Below the pieces are notes generated by a model. That model ran no database searches and had not been told where the DNA came from. It saw only the letters and a list, made by a program, of their open reading frames with translations. Below, one piece after another: positions 9,770 to 17,800 of a stretch of 64,000 nt of DNA; the first letter of the stretch is position 1; each line of letters starts with the position of its first letter. This DNA is from Mucilaginibacter cryoferens (GTDB taxonomy: Bacteria > Bacteroidota > Bacteroidia > Sphingobacteriales > Sphingobacteriaceae): NCBI RefSeq assembly GCF_014205845.1, contig NZ_JACHCR010000029.1, positions 19,989 to 83,988 on the forward strand. The letters run 5' to 3'. Both the position numbers and the translations under genes were made by a program.

Positions 9770-12199
9770 TTATTCATTCTTCAAACTATCAACCGGGTTA
9801 GCAACGGCTGCTTTTATAGCTTGGAAACTTACCGTAATAATAGCGATCACTAATGCCGCGCAACCTGCTACTACCATTACCCACCATTGAATACTGATAC
9901 GATAGGCAAAATCGCGCAGCCACAAATTCATTAAATACCAGGCTATTGGCGAGGCTATTAAAATAGAAATGCCTACAAGTTTTACAAAATCCAAAGAAAG
10001 CATGCGTGTTATTGCTGCAACACTAGCCCCCAGTACTTTGCGGATACCTATTTCTTTGGTGCGCTGTTCGGCAGCGTAAGCGGCCAGCCCAAACAATCCT
10101 AAACAGGCAATTACAATAGCAAGGGTGGTGAAGATGATAAATATTTGCCCTGTACGCTGTTCGGTACGATAAGATGCATCAAAATCCTGATCCATAAACG
10201 AATAGTTGATCTGTACATTGGGGTTCAGATCTTTCCACGCGGCATTTATTTGCTTTAAGGTTAAGCTTAAGTTGTTTGTATTTACACGGATGCTCAGCGC
10301 GCCGTTATCACTATCAAGGGTTAATATTACAGGGGTAACATTCTCGTGCAGCGAGTTAAAATTAAAATCTTTAACTACCCCCAATATCCGGTAGGGTTTC
10401 ATGTGCGTCATAACATGCTGGCTGCTCATCGATCTGTAAATGATGCTATTAACAGGCTCTTTAAAGCCCAAAAACTTGGCGGCCGCTTCATTAATTACCA
10501 CTCCGGCCGAATCGGTAGGCATATCTTTCGAAAAATTACGACCGGCAGCTAATTTCATATCCAACGTAGATATATAATCCTCATCAACCCGCCAGCTTTG
10601 CGGAAATATGGATGTTTTTTCGTTTAGCGTGGCATCCTTGTAATAAATGGATGTGCTTTTAAAGCCGGATGTAGGTAAAAAACCGGTCATGGTAGCATTT
10701 AATACGCCGGGCAGTTCTTTAACCTTTTGCTTAAATATGGCAGCCTGGTTATTGAGCTCAAAAACGTTTTTAATAACCAGTACCTGATTACGGTTATAGC
10801 CCAGGTTTTTGGTTTGAATATAGTTAAGCTGATTATAAATAACCAGTGTACCGATGATCAAAAATATAGAGATAGAAAATTGAAACACCACAAACAGGCT
10901 GCGCAGCCTGCCGCCTTTAAAACCTGTTGCCAGTTTACCCTTCAGCACATCTACAGGTTGAAATGCCGACAGGTAAAACGCCGGATATGAACCGGAAAGT
11001 ACGCCTACAACCAAAGCAACTATAAGCAGTGAGGGTAATATCCAACCCAACGAGTGGCTATCTATTAAAAGAACTTTACCGGATAATTGATTAAACAGTG
11101 GTAATAAAAACAAGGCTATCACAAATGCCAGCACCGTACCAATAAAGGTAACCAAAACAGATTCTGTTAAAAACTGCGCTATGAGGTGTTTACGGTCGGA
11201 GCCTAAAACCTTGCGTACCCCAACCTCACGGGCGCGGTTTGATGAACGGGCGGTTGATAGGTTCATGAAGTTTATACAGGCTATCAGCAATATAAAAACC
11301 GCAATAAGCAAAAATATATATACATACTGCGTAGTACCGTTTGCACCAAGCTCGCCCGAAATATTGGATTTGAGGTGAATATCGGTAAGCGGGATCAGGT
11401 TCAGCCTAAAAAAACTGCCCTGTTTTTCAAACTCGGCGATAGTTAAATTTAATTGCCCTTTCATTTGTTCACCACTAAATTTCTCTAACAAGGCCGGAAA
11501 ACTTGCCTCCAGTTGTTTGGCGTATGATTTATCTTTCAGTAACACATAGGTATTATAATCGCTGCGCAGCCATTCGGTTGAGCGGCTATCCGGAAAGGAA
11601 GCCATCGATATAAAAAAATCAAAATTAAAGTGCGATTGCTGAGGTACATCTTTAATTACACCGGTTACTTTACAAAGGGTATTATCATTAAACATTAAAG
11701 TTTTACCCACCACATTAACGCTGTTAAAGTATTTTTTTGCGGTAGTTTCGGTAATTACCACACTGTTGGGCTCTACGAGTGCCGAAGCCGCGTTACCATT
11801 AATCATGGGCAGGGTAAACACGCTAAATAAAGAAGCATCGGCAAAGGCTACTCTGTTTTCAACTATGTTGAGCGTACCTTTTTTAACATGTGATGCACCT
11901 GCATTTTTAATCCTGGTGGCATTTTCAACATAGGGATATTCGGCAATCAGGGTTTTAGCCAGTGGAGCCATGCAAACGGCGTATTTCACCGCGTTATCAC
12001 CCAGCTTCAAATCTTCATTAACCCTAAATATCCTGCCCGCTTTTTCGTTATACCTGTCGTAGCCTAACTCATCGGCAACGTAAAGTACAATTATTAAACA
12101 GGTAGCCAGGCCCAATGCCAGTCCCATAATATTTATTGCCGTAAAGCCCTTGTTTTTACGCAGACTACGGATCGCCGATTTTATATAGTTTTTGATCAT
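9770..12199 (-). CDS. FtsX/MacB-type ABC transporter permease
   Basis: The longest copy in the array, 809 residues. It starts MIKNYIKSAIRSLRKNKG and shares long stretches with the permeases at 2081-4489 and 1-1930, including SNRAREVGVRKVLGSDR in the first FtsX block and FQFSISIFLIIGTLVIYNQL in the middle. The second FtsX block carries EIGIRKVLGASVA and the chain ends NPVDSLKNE. These three close paralogues look like products of recent duplication compared with the other three. Eight hydrophobic segments are expected: one plus three in each half. It is co-oriented with the adaptor and ATPase genes and probably works with them. Confidence 0.92.
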   Translation of the reverse strand: MIKNYIKSAIRSLRKNKGFTAINIMGLALGLATCLIIVLYVADELGYDRYNEKAGRIFRVNEDLKLGDNAVKYAVCMAPLAKTLIAEYPYVENATRIKNAGASHVKKGTLNIVENRVAFADASLFSVFTLPMINGNAASALVEPNSVVITETTAKKYFNSVNVVGKTLMFNDNTLCKVTGVIKDVPQQSHFNFDFFISMASFPDSRSTEWLRSDYNTYVLLKDKSYAKQLEASFPALLEKFSGEQMKGQLNLTIAEFEKQGSFFRLNLIPLTDIHLKSNISGELGANGTTQYVYIFLLIAVFILLIACINFMNLSTARSSNRAREVGVRKVLGSDRKHLIAQFLTESVLVTFIGTVLAFVIALFLLPLFNQLSGKVLLIDSHSLGWILPSLLIVALVVGVLSGSYPAFYLSAFQPVDVLKGKLATGFKGGRLRSLFVVFQFSISIFLIIGTLVIYNQLNYIQTKNLGYNRNQVLVIKNVFELNNQAAIFKQKVKELPGVLNATMTGFLPTSGFKSTSIYYKDATLNEKTSIFPQSWRVDEDYISTLDMKLAAGRNFSKDMPTDSAGVVINEAAAKFLGFKEPVNSIIYRSMSSQHVMTHMKPYRILGVVKDFNFNSLHENVTPVILTLDSDNGALSIRVNTNNLSLTLKQINAAWKDLNPNVQINYSFMDQDFDASYRTEQRTGQIFIIFTTLAIVIACLGLFGLAAYAAEQRTKEIGIRKVLGASVAAITRMLSLDFVKLVGISILIASPIAWYLMNLWLRDFAYRISIQWWVMVVAGCAALVIAIITVSFQAIKAAVANPVDSLKNE

Positions 12200-12207
12200 C
12201 TTTTTTT

Positions 12208-12330
12208 AGTTTATTAGTTCATTGGTTTATTAGTTCATTGGTCTTGTCTGGTTTATAATTGGGGGGATCAAACTATGCAGACTTTACCGCTTTCCACCAA
12301 TGAACCATTGAACTAATGAACCAATAAACC
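12208..12330. repeat. 35-bp imperfect inverted repeat (GTTCATTGG words)
   Basis: The arms 12208-12242 and 12296-12330 match at about 29 of 35 positions when one is reverse-complemented, and several mismatches would still pair as G-U in RNA. The arms are themselves made of repeated GTTCATTGG/GTTTATTAG words. The element begins right after the stop codon of the permease at 12333-14687. Confidence 0.7.
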
Positions 12331-12332
12331 CC

Positions 12333-14687
12333 TCACTCGCTCCTCAAGCTTTTTACCGGGTTTGCCAGTGCTGCTTTGAGGGTATTAATACTCACTACTA
12401 CCAACGTTAACAGCAGTATAATAATGCCAACTATGGCAAACATCCAAATACTGATGCTTACGTGATAGGTGTACTTTTGCAGCCAATCGTTCATAAACCA
12501 CCAGGTTAGTGGTACGGCAATTACAAAAGCTATCATCACCAGTTTTAAAAATTCGGTTGATATCAGCATCAATAATTGCTGTACCGATGCACCCAATACC
12601 TTACGTACGCCTATCTCGCGAAAACGTTTTTCTATAGTGAACGATGCCAAACCCGCCAGCCCAATACAGCATATAAATATGGCCAGCCCCGCAAATATGT
12701 TGGTGATACGGCTTATCAGTTCTTCGGTAATTAGTTTTTTACCAAACTCCTGGTCAACAAATTTAAAGTCGAATATATTATTGGGATTGTATTTGGTAAA
12801 AACAACCCGTAATACCTGGATAGCTTTTTTAACATCCGCATTGTTTTTAAGGCGAATATCTATCATACGGGAGCCGTAAGGGTTATAGTAAACCATCAAA
12901 GGTTCTACCGGCTTATAGGGCGATTCCATTACAATATTTTCAATCACCCCGGCCACAGTATATTTTCTCGGCCCATACCTCATTTGCATCCCGATAGGAT
13001 TTTTCAGGTTCATGGCTTCAACAGCGGCTTTATTCAATAGCATAACGCCCGAGTCGCCGGGCATTGCGTTAAAATCTCTGCCCATTAAAACTTTAGTACC
13101 CATGGTTTTAGTAAAATCCACATCGGTACTTAAGCCGGCAAAAATAATACTACCAGCAGGCTTTCCCTCGTAATCCGGAGAGGGCGATTTCCACCCAACC
13201 TCGGTTATAGGTGCCGAGGTGCGGGTAACAGCGCTAATTAAACCCGAGTTAAACAGCTCCTGCTTTATGGCAACATAATTTTTATCTGTCTCCTGCGATG
13301 ATGGCACCATCATCAGGTTATTGGGGTTGTAACCAATATTGCGGTTTTTGATGTGCTGAATTTGCTGGTATACAATAATGGTTGCTGATATTAACAATAT
13401 CGACATTACAAACTGCCCTACCACCAGGATACGCCTGGGTAATACCGCGCTTTTGCCAGCGGCAAATGTACCCTTCAATACTTTAACAGGATTAAATGAC
13501 GACAGGTATAGTGCCGGGTAGCTGCCGGCTACAATACCCGTAAAAAGTATAATGATAACCATTCCGGTTAAAAAGAAAGGCTCAACGACCGACAATTGTA
13601 AGTTTTTACTTACCAGCGAGTTGAACAATGGCATTAGCAGGTATACAGCCATAATAGCAAATACAAAGGCTATGCAGGTAAGTATAATAGACTCGAAAAA
13701 AAACTGGATGATGAGTTGTTTTTTATCAGATCCTAATGTTTTGCGGATACCAACTTCTTTGGCTCGTTTTTCGGAACGGGCGGTAGATAGGTTCATGAAA
13801 TTTACGCAGGCAATAAGCAAAATTATAATGGCTACAATAGTAAACAGCCGTACATACTCTATCATACCGCCAATGTTTTTACCATCTTTAAATTCGCCAT
13901 ACAGGTGCCATTTATTCATGGCAAAGGTGTAGTAAGTACTTATCTGGTCATGGCTATCGTTCTGATGTTTTACATCATTTACATACTTGTTAAGGGCCTC
14001 TTGTTTTACACCCGGCATAGCCTCAATAAAAACAAAGTTTGATGAATTTGACCACTCATGCATTCTGTTTTTACTTTCGGTAGATGTGTATTCAAAAGGA
14101 ACTATAAAATCGAACTTAAAAGTAGAATTACCCGGAGGATCGGCAATGATGGCGCTTACTTTAAAGTTTAGCTGATTATCTATTTTAATTACTTTATTGA
14201 TAGGATCTTCGTTTCCGAAGAAAGCCCGGGCGGCCGATTCTGTCAACACCATTGATTTTGGATCATTGATAGATGTTTTGGCATCACCCTTAATAAACTT
14301 CCACGAAAACATCTTAAAAAACTGATCACTTACCTGGTAACCATCTTTATTAAGCTTAACGTTTCCGTACTGCGCCAGGTGGTTTTCCTGGTGACTGGTC
14401 ATTACCGCGTACTTTATTTGCGGGTTACCGGTTTCCAACGCCTTGGCTAAGGGGAAGGCCATATTTTCGTCGGTAAAAATGCTGTTCTTAAAGTCGCGGT
14501 TGGCCATTAACTTATAAATATTGTTATGGCCGGCGTGAAACCTATCAAATGAAACTTCATCTTTTACCCACAAGAAAATGAAGATGGAACAAGTCATACC
14601 AATAGTCAATCCCAGAATATTGGTTAGCGAGAAGCCTTTGTTCCTGATCAGGTTTCTCCAGGCGATCTTTAAGTAGTTCTTAATCAT
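12333..14687 (-). CDS. FtsX/MacB-type ABC transporter permease, first of the array
   Basis: This is the permease nearest the ATPase gene, 784 residues. It starts MIKNYLKIAWRNLIRNKG, with a first membrane segment (NILGLTIGMTCSIFIFLWV), PCD domain, FtsX block (VNFMNLSTARSEKRAKEVG), a central segment (LVVGQFVMSILLISATI), and a C-terminal FtsX block with EIGVRKVLGASVQQL. It ends NPVKSLRSE. It is the most divergent in its periplasmic parts (for example no TGFLPT-like stretch). Its closeness to the ATPase makes it the most likely original partner, though this is inference. The spacer to the ATPase gene (14688-14948) holds inverted repeats. Confidence 0.92.
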   Translation of the reverse strand: MIKNYLKIAWRNLIRNKGFSLTNILGLTIGMTCSIFIFLWVKDEVSFDRFHAGHNNIYKLMANRDFKNSIFTDENMAFPLAKALETGNPQIKYAVMTSHQENHLAQYGNVKLNKDGYQVSDQFFKMFSWKFIKGDAKTSINDPKSMVLTESAARAFFGNEDPINKVIKIDNQLNFKVSAIIADPPGNSTFKFDFIVPFEYTSTESKNRMHEWSNSSNFVFIEAMPGVKQEALNKYVNDVKHQNDSHDQISTYYTFAMNKWHLYGEFKDGKNIGGMIEYVRLFTIVAIIILLIACVNFMNLSTARSEKRAKEVGIRKTLGSDKKQLIIQFFFESIILTCIAFVFAIMAVYLLMPLFNSLVSKNLQLSVVEPFFLTGMVIIILFTGIVAGSYPALYLSSFNPVKVLKGTFAAGKSAVLPRRILVVGQFVMSILLISATIIVYQQIQHIKNRNIGYNPNNLMMVPSSQETDKNYVAIKQELFNSGLISAVTRTSAPITEVGWKSPSPDYEGKPAGSIIFAGLSTDVDFTKTMGTKVLMGRDFNAMPGDSGVMLLNKAAVEAMNLKNPIGMQMRYGPRKYTVAGVIENIVMESPYKPVEPLMVYYNPYGSRMIDIRLKNNADVKKAIQVLRVVFTKYNPNNIFDFKFVDQEFGKKLITEELISRITNIFAGLAIFICCIGLAGLASFTIEKRFREIGVRKVLGASVQQLLMLISTEFLKLVMIAFVIAVPLTWWFMNDWLQKYTYHVSISIWMFAIVGIIILLLTLVVVSINTLKAALANPVKSLRSE

Positions 14688-14701
14688 GTCGATTGGTTTA
14701 T

Positions 14702-14840
14702 CAGTTCATTTACTCAATGGTTCATTGGTCTTATCTGTTGGTTCAATGTCGCATTACTATCAGATAACGCGGTTATAAATCCATCCTGCAAATTATCCGC
14801 TGTTCCACCAATGAACTAATGAACCAGTGAACTAATGAAC
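14702..14840. repeat. Low-complexity inverted repeat (GTTCATTGG words)
   Basis: The left arm 14702-14729 is complementary in blocks to 14807-14840; both consist of reiterated GTTCATT and AATGAAC words. It lies between the ATPase gene and the first permease, downstream of the ATPase and followed toward it by a C-rich palindrome at about 14867-14893. Confidence 0.6.
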
Positions 14841-14948
14841 GAACAAAAAAAGGCAAAAAACAAGCTAACCCCTCCCAAACGGGAAGGGTGGCTATGCACT
14901 ATTAACTTATATAAACTATCTTCTTTTGGGGGAGACGATAAGGCCGGC

Positions 14949-15626
14949 TTAAACCATAATATTCTCTACAACAGCCTGGCCATCAAGCAACCTGATGATA
15001 CGGTGACTGTAGCGGGCATCGTGCTCGGAGTGGGTAACCATAATGATGGTTGTACCCTGCTCGTTCAAATCCGTTAACAGCTCCATTACATCGTTACCAT
15101 TGGTACTATCCAGGTTACCGGTAGGCTCATCCGCAAGTATCAGTTTGGGTTTATTTACAACCGCGCGGGCAATGGCCACACGTTGTTGCTGCCCACCCGA
15201 TAACTGCTGCGGGTAGTGGTTACGGCGGTGCATTATCTGCATTTTATCCAAAACTTCCTCAACCCTTTTAACACGCTCAGCAGCGGGTACGCCAGTGTAA
15301 ATTAATGGCAGCTCCACATTTTCAAATACGGTAAGCTCATCAATAAGGTTAAAACTCTGAAAAACAAACCCGATGTTGTGTTTACGCAGATCGGCACGTT
15401 TGCGCTCGTTAAAATGAGCAACTTCAATGTCGTTAAAAACGTAACTGCCATCATCCGGATCATCCAGCATTCCCAGGATATTTAACAATGTTGACTTGCC
15501 GCAACCAGATGGGCCCATAATGGCCACAAACTCGCCGGTTCCAACTTCCATCGATAGCTTGTTTAAGGCTATGGTCTCTACCTCTTCTGTGCGGTAAAAT
15601 TTTTCGAGATTAGTAATTTTTATCAT
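14949..15626 (-). CDS. ABC transporter ATP-binding protein, MacB/LolD type
   Basis: The protein is 225 residues from the start chosen here. It has a Walker A motif GPSGCGKST (residues 38-46), a Q-loop (FVFQSFNL), the signature LSGGQQQR, Walker B LILADEPTG and the switch histidine in VTHS: a complete cytoplasmic ATPase of the LolD/MacB class. A longer frame begins at 15656, but the ATG at 15624-15626 has an AGGAGG sequence five bases upstream and gives the family N-terminus MIKITNLEKFY. It is the only ATPase gene beside six permease genes, so it is probably shared. It lies about 200 bp downstream of the adaptor gene. Confidence 0.95.
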   Translation of the reverse strand: MIKITNLEKFYRTEEVETIALNKLSMEVGTGEFVAIMGPSGCGKSTLLNILGMLDDPDDGSYVFNDIEVAHFNERKRADLRKHNIGFVFQSFNLIDELTVFENVELPLIYTGVPAAERVKRVEEVLDKMQIMHRRNHYPQQLSGGQQQRVAIARAVVNKPKLILADEPTGNLDSTNGNDVMELLTDLNEQGTTIIMVTHSEHDARYSHRIIRLLDGQAVVENIMV

Positions 15627-15755
15627 TTGCCCCTCCTGAAACATGCCTTGCAGCATGTTTTGATTTTTTGTTTGGTTTATACTCTTTATTAAAATTAATT
15701 ATCTGATTACATGACGCTTGCCGTCAGCATTTCGTTGCAGTGATGCAGTACTTAG

Positions 15756-15826
15756 CCCCCTCTAAATCTCCCCCGGTTGGGGAGACTTAAAAAAGCCCTC
15801 CCTACCGGCGAGGGTTTGGGTGGAGC
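15756..15826. repeat. C-rich double-hairpin element at a gene end
   Basis: This contains a hairpin with arms related to TAAATCTCCCC and GGGGAGACTTA, followed by a CCCTCC/GAGGG hairpin. It stops a few bases from the adaptor stop codon at 15831. The same architecture occurs at 27919-28008, and shorter relatives lie at 20500-20530 and 30912-30931. Confidence 0.65.
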
Positions 15827-15830
15827 CGGT

Positions 15831-17084
15831 TTATTTTTTCAATACCAGTTCCTGAATATCGCCATAGGTTTCGTAGCTTGAGGTAATTACCTTATCGCCA
15901 GGGTTTAAACCGTCGGTTACTACATAATAATCCGGACTTTGACGGCCAAGCTGAATGTTAACCTTATAGGCACGTTTACCATCTTCACTCACCTTAAATA
16001 TCCAGTTACCGCCTGTTTGCTGAAAAAAGCCACCTTTAGGTACCAATACCGCTGTAGTTTCATCGCTTAAAGCCAATCTAACCTGTAGTGTTTGGCCTTT
16101 ACGGATGCCCTTAGGCACCTCGCCTACAAATTGCATATCAACCTGGAACCGACCGGCAGTTATAATGGTAAATACCTTTTTTATCACCATGTTATATGTT
16201 TTATCCGCAAACTGAAAATCGCCTTTTAAGCCGGTGAATACCCGCGATAGGTAATGCTCATCAATATCAACCCTTACTTTAAAGCCCGATTGTACGTCAA
16301 TTTGCCCCAGTTGCACACCTTTAACTTTACTTTGGCCAACTTCGGCATCAAGGTTAGTTAACTGGCCGTCAATAGGTGCCCGCAGGGTTAAGCTTGCAAC
16401 CTTCTTTTGCATTAGTGCAAGGGCTGCCTTCATTTGGGTGTAATGTTCTTGCGATTGCTGATCTTGTTGCTTAATCAACGCCGTATCTTGTTTCAATATC
16501 TGTACCGCAAGCTGACGGCGGTTTACCTGGTAATCGTAACCGTTTTTTGCCGATTGATAATCTTGCAGGCCCAAGGCCTTTTGCTCGTATAATCTTTTAT
16601 CCAAATCATAAATACGCTTGGCTTCTTTATAGGCATTGTCTACATCGGCCATGGTATTCAATTTAGTAATGGTGGCCTGACTGGCATTGTTACGGGATAT
16701 TTGCATTTGCGTTTGCTCTGCAAATACGGCCGACTCCTGGGTAGCCAGGTTAAGTTCTTCATCAACATTGCTTAGTTTTAAGATTGGGTCGCCTTTTTTA
16801 AGCATGGCGCCATCTTCAACGTATTTTTCTTCAACTTCTCCGCCTTCTGTAGCATCCAAAAAAATGGTGGTTAAAGGCATAACGGTACCATTAACGGGTA
16901 TAAACTCCTGGAACGGACCTTTAGTGATTGTACTTACGGTTATGCGTTCGGTATCAACATCAAGCTTACTTTTGCCCGATGTAAAATATATACTGCCTCC
17001 AACTAATAAAATTATGCCTGTAATACCAGCAATAGTTAGTATTCGTTTACTGTTCCAGGTCTTTTTCTCTATTTTTCTGTCCAC
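15831..17084 (-). CDS. Periplasmic adaptor (HlyD/MacA-type membrane fusion protein)
   Basis: The product is 417 residues. A membrane anchor lies near residues 15-36, followed by the two halves of a lipoyl-like barrel-sandwich (about 80-105 and 230-255, the second near LTLRAPIDGQLTNLDAEVG) separated by a long Gln-rich coiled-coil (about 110-225), then a beta-barrel and membrane-proximal domain. MacA-type adaptors bridge an inner-membrane transporter and an outer-membrane channel. It is the first gene of the ABC cluster, divergent from the two-component genes. No TolC homologue accompanies it in this cluster; it may use one elsewhere. Confidence 0.9.
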   Translation of the reverse strand: MDRKIEKKTWNSKRILTIAGITGIILLVGGSIYFTSGKSKLDVDTERITVSTITKGPFQEFIPVNGTVMPLTTIFLDATEGGEVEEKYVEDGAMLKKGDPILKLSNVDEELNLATQESAVFAEQTQMQISRNNASQATITKLNTMADVDNAYKEAKRIYDLDKRLYEQKALGLQDYQSAKNGYDYQVNRRQLAVQILKQDTALIKQQDQQSQEHYTQMKAALALMQKKVASLTLRAPIDGQLTNLDAEVGQSKVKGVQLGQIDVQSGFKVRVDIDEHYLSRVFTGLKGDFQFADKTYNMVIKKVFTIITAGRFQVDMQFVGEVPKGIRKGQTLQVRLALSDETTAVLVPKGGFFQQTGGNWIFKVSEDGKRAYKVNIQLGRQSPDYYVVTDGLNPGDKVITSSYETYGDIQELVLKK

Positions 17085-17178
17085 TGTAGTTTATGATATT
17101 TTGAATAATGGTTACAAAAAGATATGCCACAAATTAAATAACTGTATTTCAATAACTTAAATACCTATTACCTATTTG

Positions 17179-17326
17179 GGGCGTACGCTTCTGTTACATC
17201 AAGTGTACGGTAATGATACAGTGAATAGCGGTACGCCCATTACACTATCAGTGTGTTTGCCACAACTAAAATAACTCTTTTTTATTACTGCTAACTATTT
17301 AATAATTGTATTTACACTATAGGTGT
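17179..17326. promoter_or_regulatory. Candidate operator or enhancer sites for the divergent genes
   Basis: Two copies of a site centred on TTACACTAT..GTGT, at 17240-17254 and 17312-17326, are each palindromic (ACACT/AGTGT and ACAC/GTGT) and lie about seven helical turns apart. They sit upstream of both the adaptor gene and the NtrC-type regulator gene. Paired sites of this kind are typical of bacterial enhancer-binding proteins; the assignment is inferred from position and symmetry. Confidence 0.4.
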
Positions 17327-17463
17327 GAAACTTAAGCAGCCAATTATTAATTTGCAGAAAATTTTGTTTGGTTCATGATTCATTGTTGATGGTTCATGGC
17401 AGGAGGTTTGTTGGGAATTGTTCATAGATCGTAGTTGATAGATCGTGGTTCACGGCCTTCCGG

Positions 17464-17691
17464 GTAGCGATGGGTTTAACACCATGAGTGTTCGAAAGAT
17501 TTTTAATTCCCTCCTCGGGGAGGGGTGCCATTGGAGAAGAGCGCAAAGCCAGGGAGGGGTTTATACGAGCGAAGAGTTGCAAAGCGGCTTAAATACGTGT
17601 TAAACCCTCCCTCCTTCCCCAGGGAAGGAATAGCGCAGGCAGCTGCTCTTTCTTATCTTTCGAACACTCATAATTTCAAACCCATCGCTAC
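17464..17691. repeat. 228-bp element with 37-bp terminal inverted repeats
   Basis: The ends 17464-17500 and 17655-17691 are inverted copies: 14 bp (GTAGCGATGGGTTT) and 17 bp (ATGAGTGTTCGAAAGAT) match exactly around six differing bases. Between them lie CCCTCC-type palindromes. No target-site duplication could be recognised. It resembles a miniature mobile element or a nested intergenic repeat. Confidence 0.6.
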
Positions 17692-17800
17692 GGTGCAGTA
17701 ACAGTTATTGCATAACCAGCGCTTGGCCATGATACATCAACAATTAACTGCTATCGATAAAAATACTTGCTACTTGATACTAAATACTTGATACTTGGCT

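Larger units (their letters stand above)
17085..17800. other. Divergent regulatory and repeat region
   Basis: This 716-bp gene-free stretch separates the transporter genes from the two-component genes. The half nearer the adaptor gene holds an 8-bp inverted repeat (GGGCGTAC 17179-17186, GTACGCCC 17231-17238) and two related palindromes, ACACTATCAGTGT (17242-17254) and ACACTATAGGTGT (17314-17326), 72 bp apart. The half nearer the regulator gene holds a 228-bp composite palindromic element (17464-17691) and reiterated ATACTTG words just before the regulator gene. I see no convincing sigma-54 promoter (GG-N10-GC) on the minus strand. A 62-codon open frame here is repeat-derived and not called. 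Confidence 0.75.

Noticed and set aside
17085..17300. Sigma-54 promoter (GG-N10-GC) for the adaptor gene
   Set aside because: I looked for TGGCA..TTGC-type spacing on the minus strand; the nearest candidate around TGGCAAAC (17255-17262) has no GC at the right distance.
17394..17582. 62-codon minus-strand open frame
   Set aside because: It lies within repeat DNA and reads as a translation of C-rich palindromes; there is no ribosome-binding or conserved pattern.
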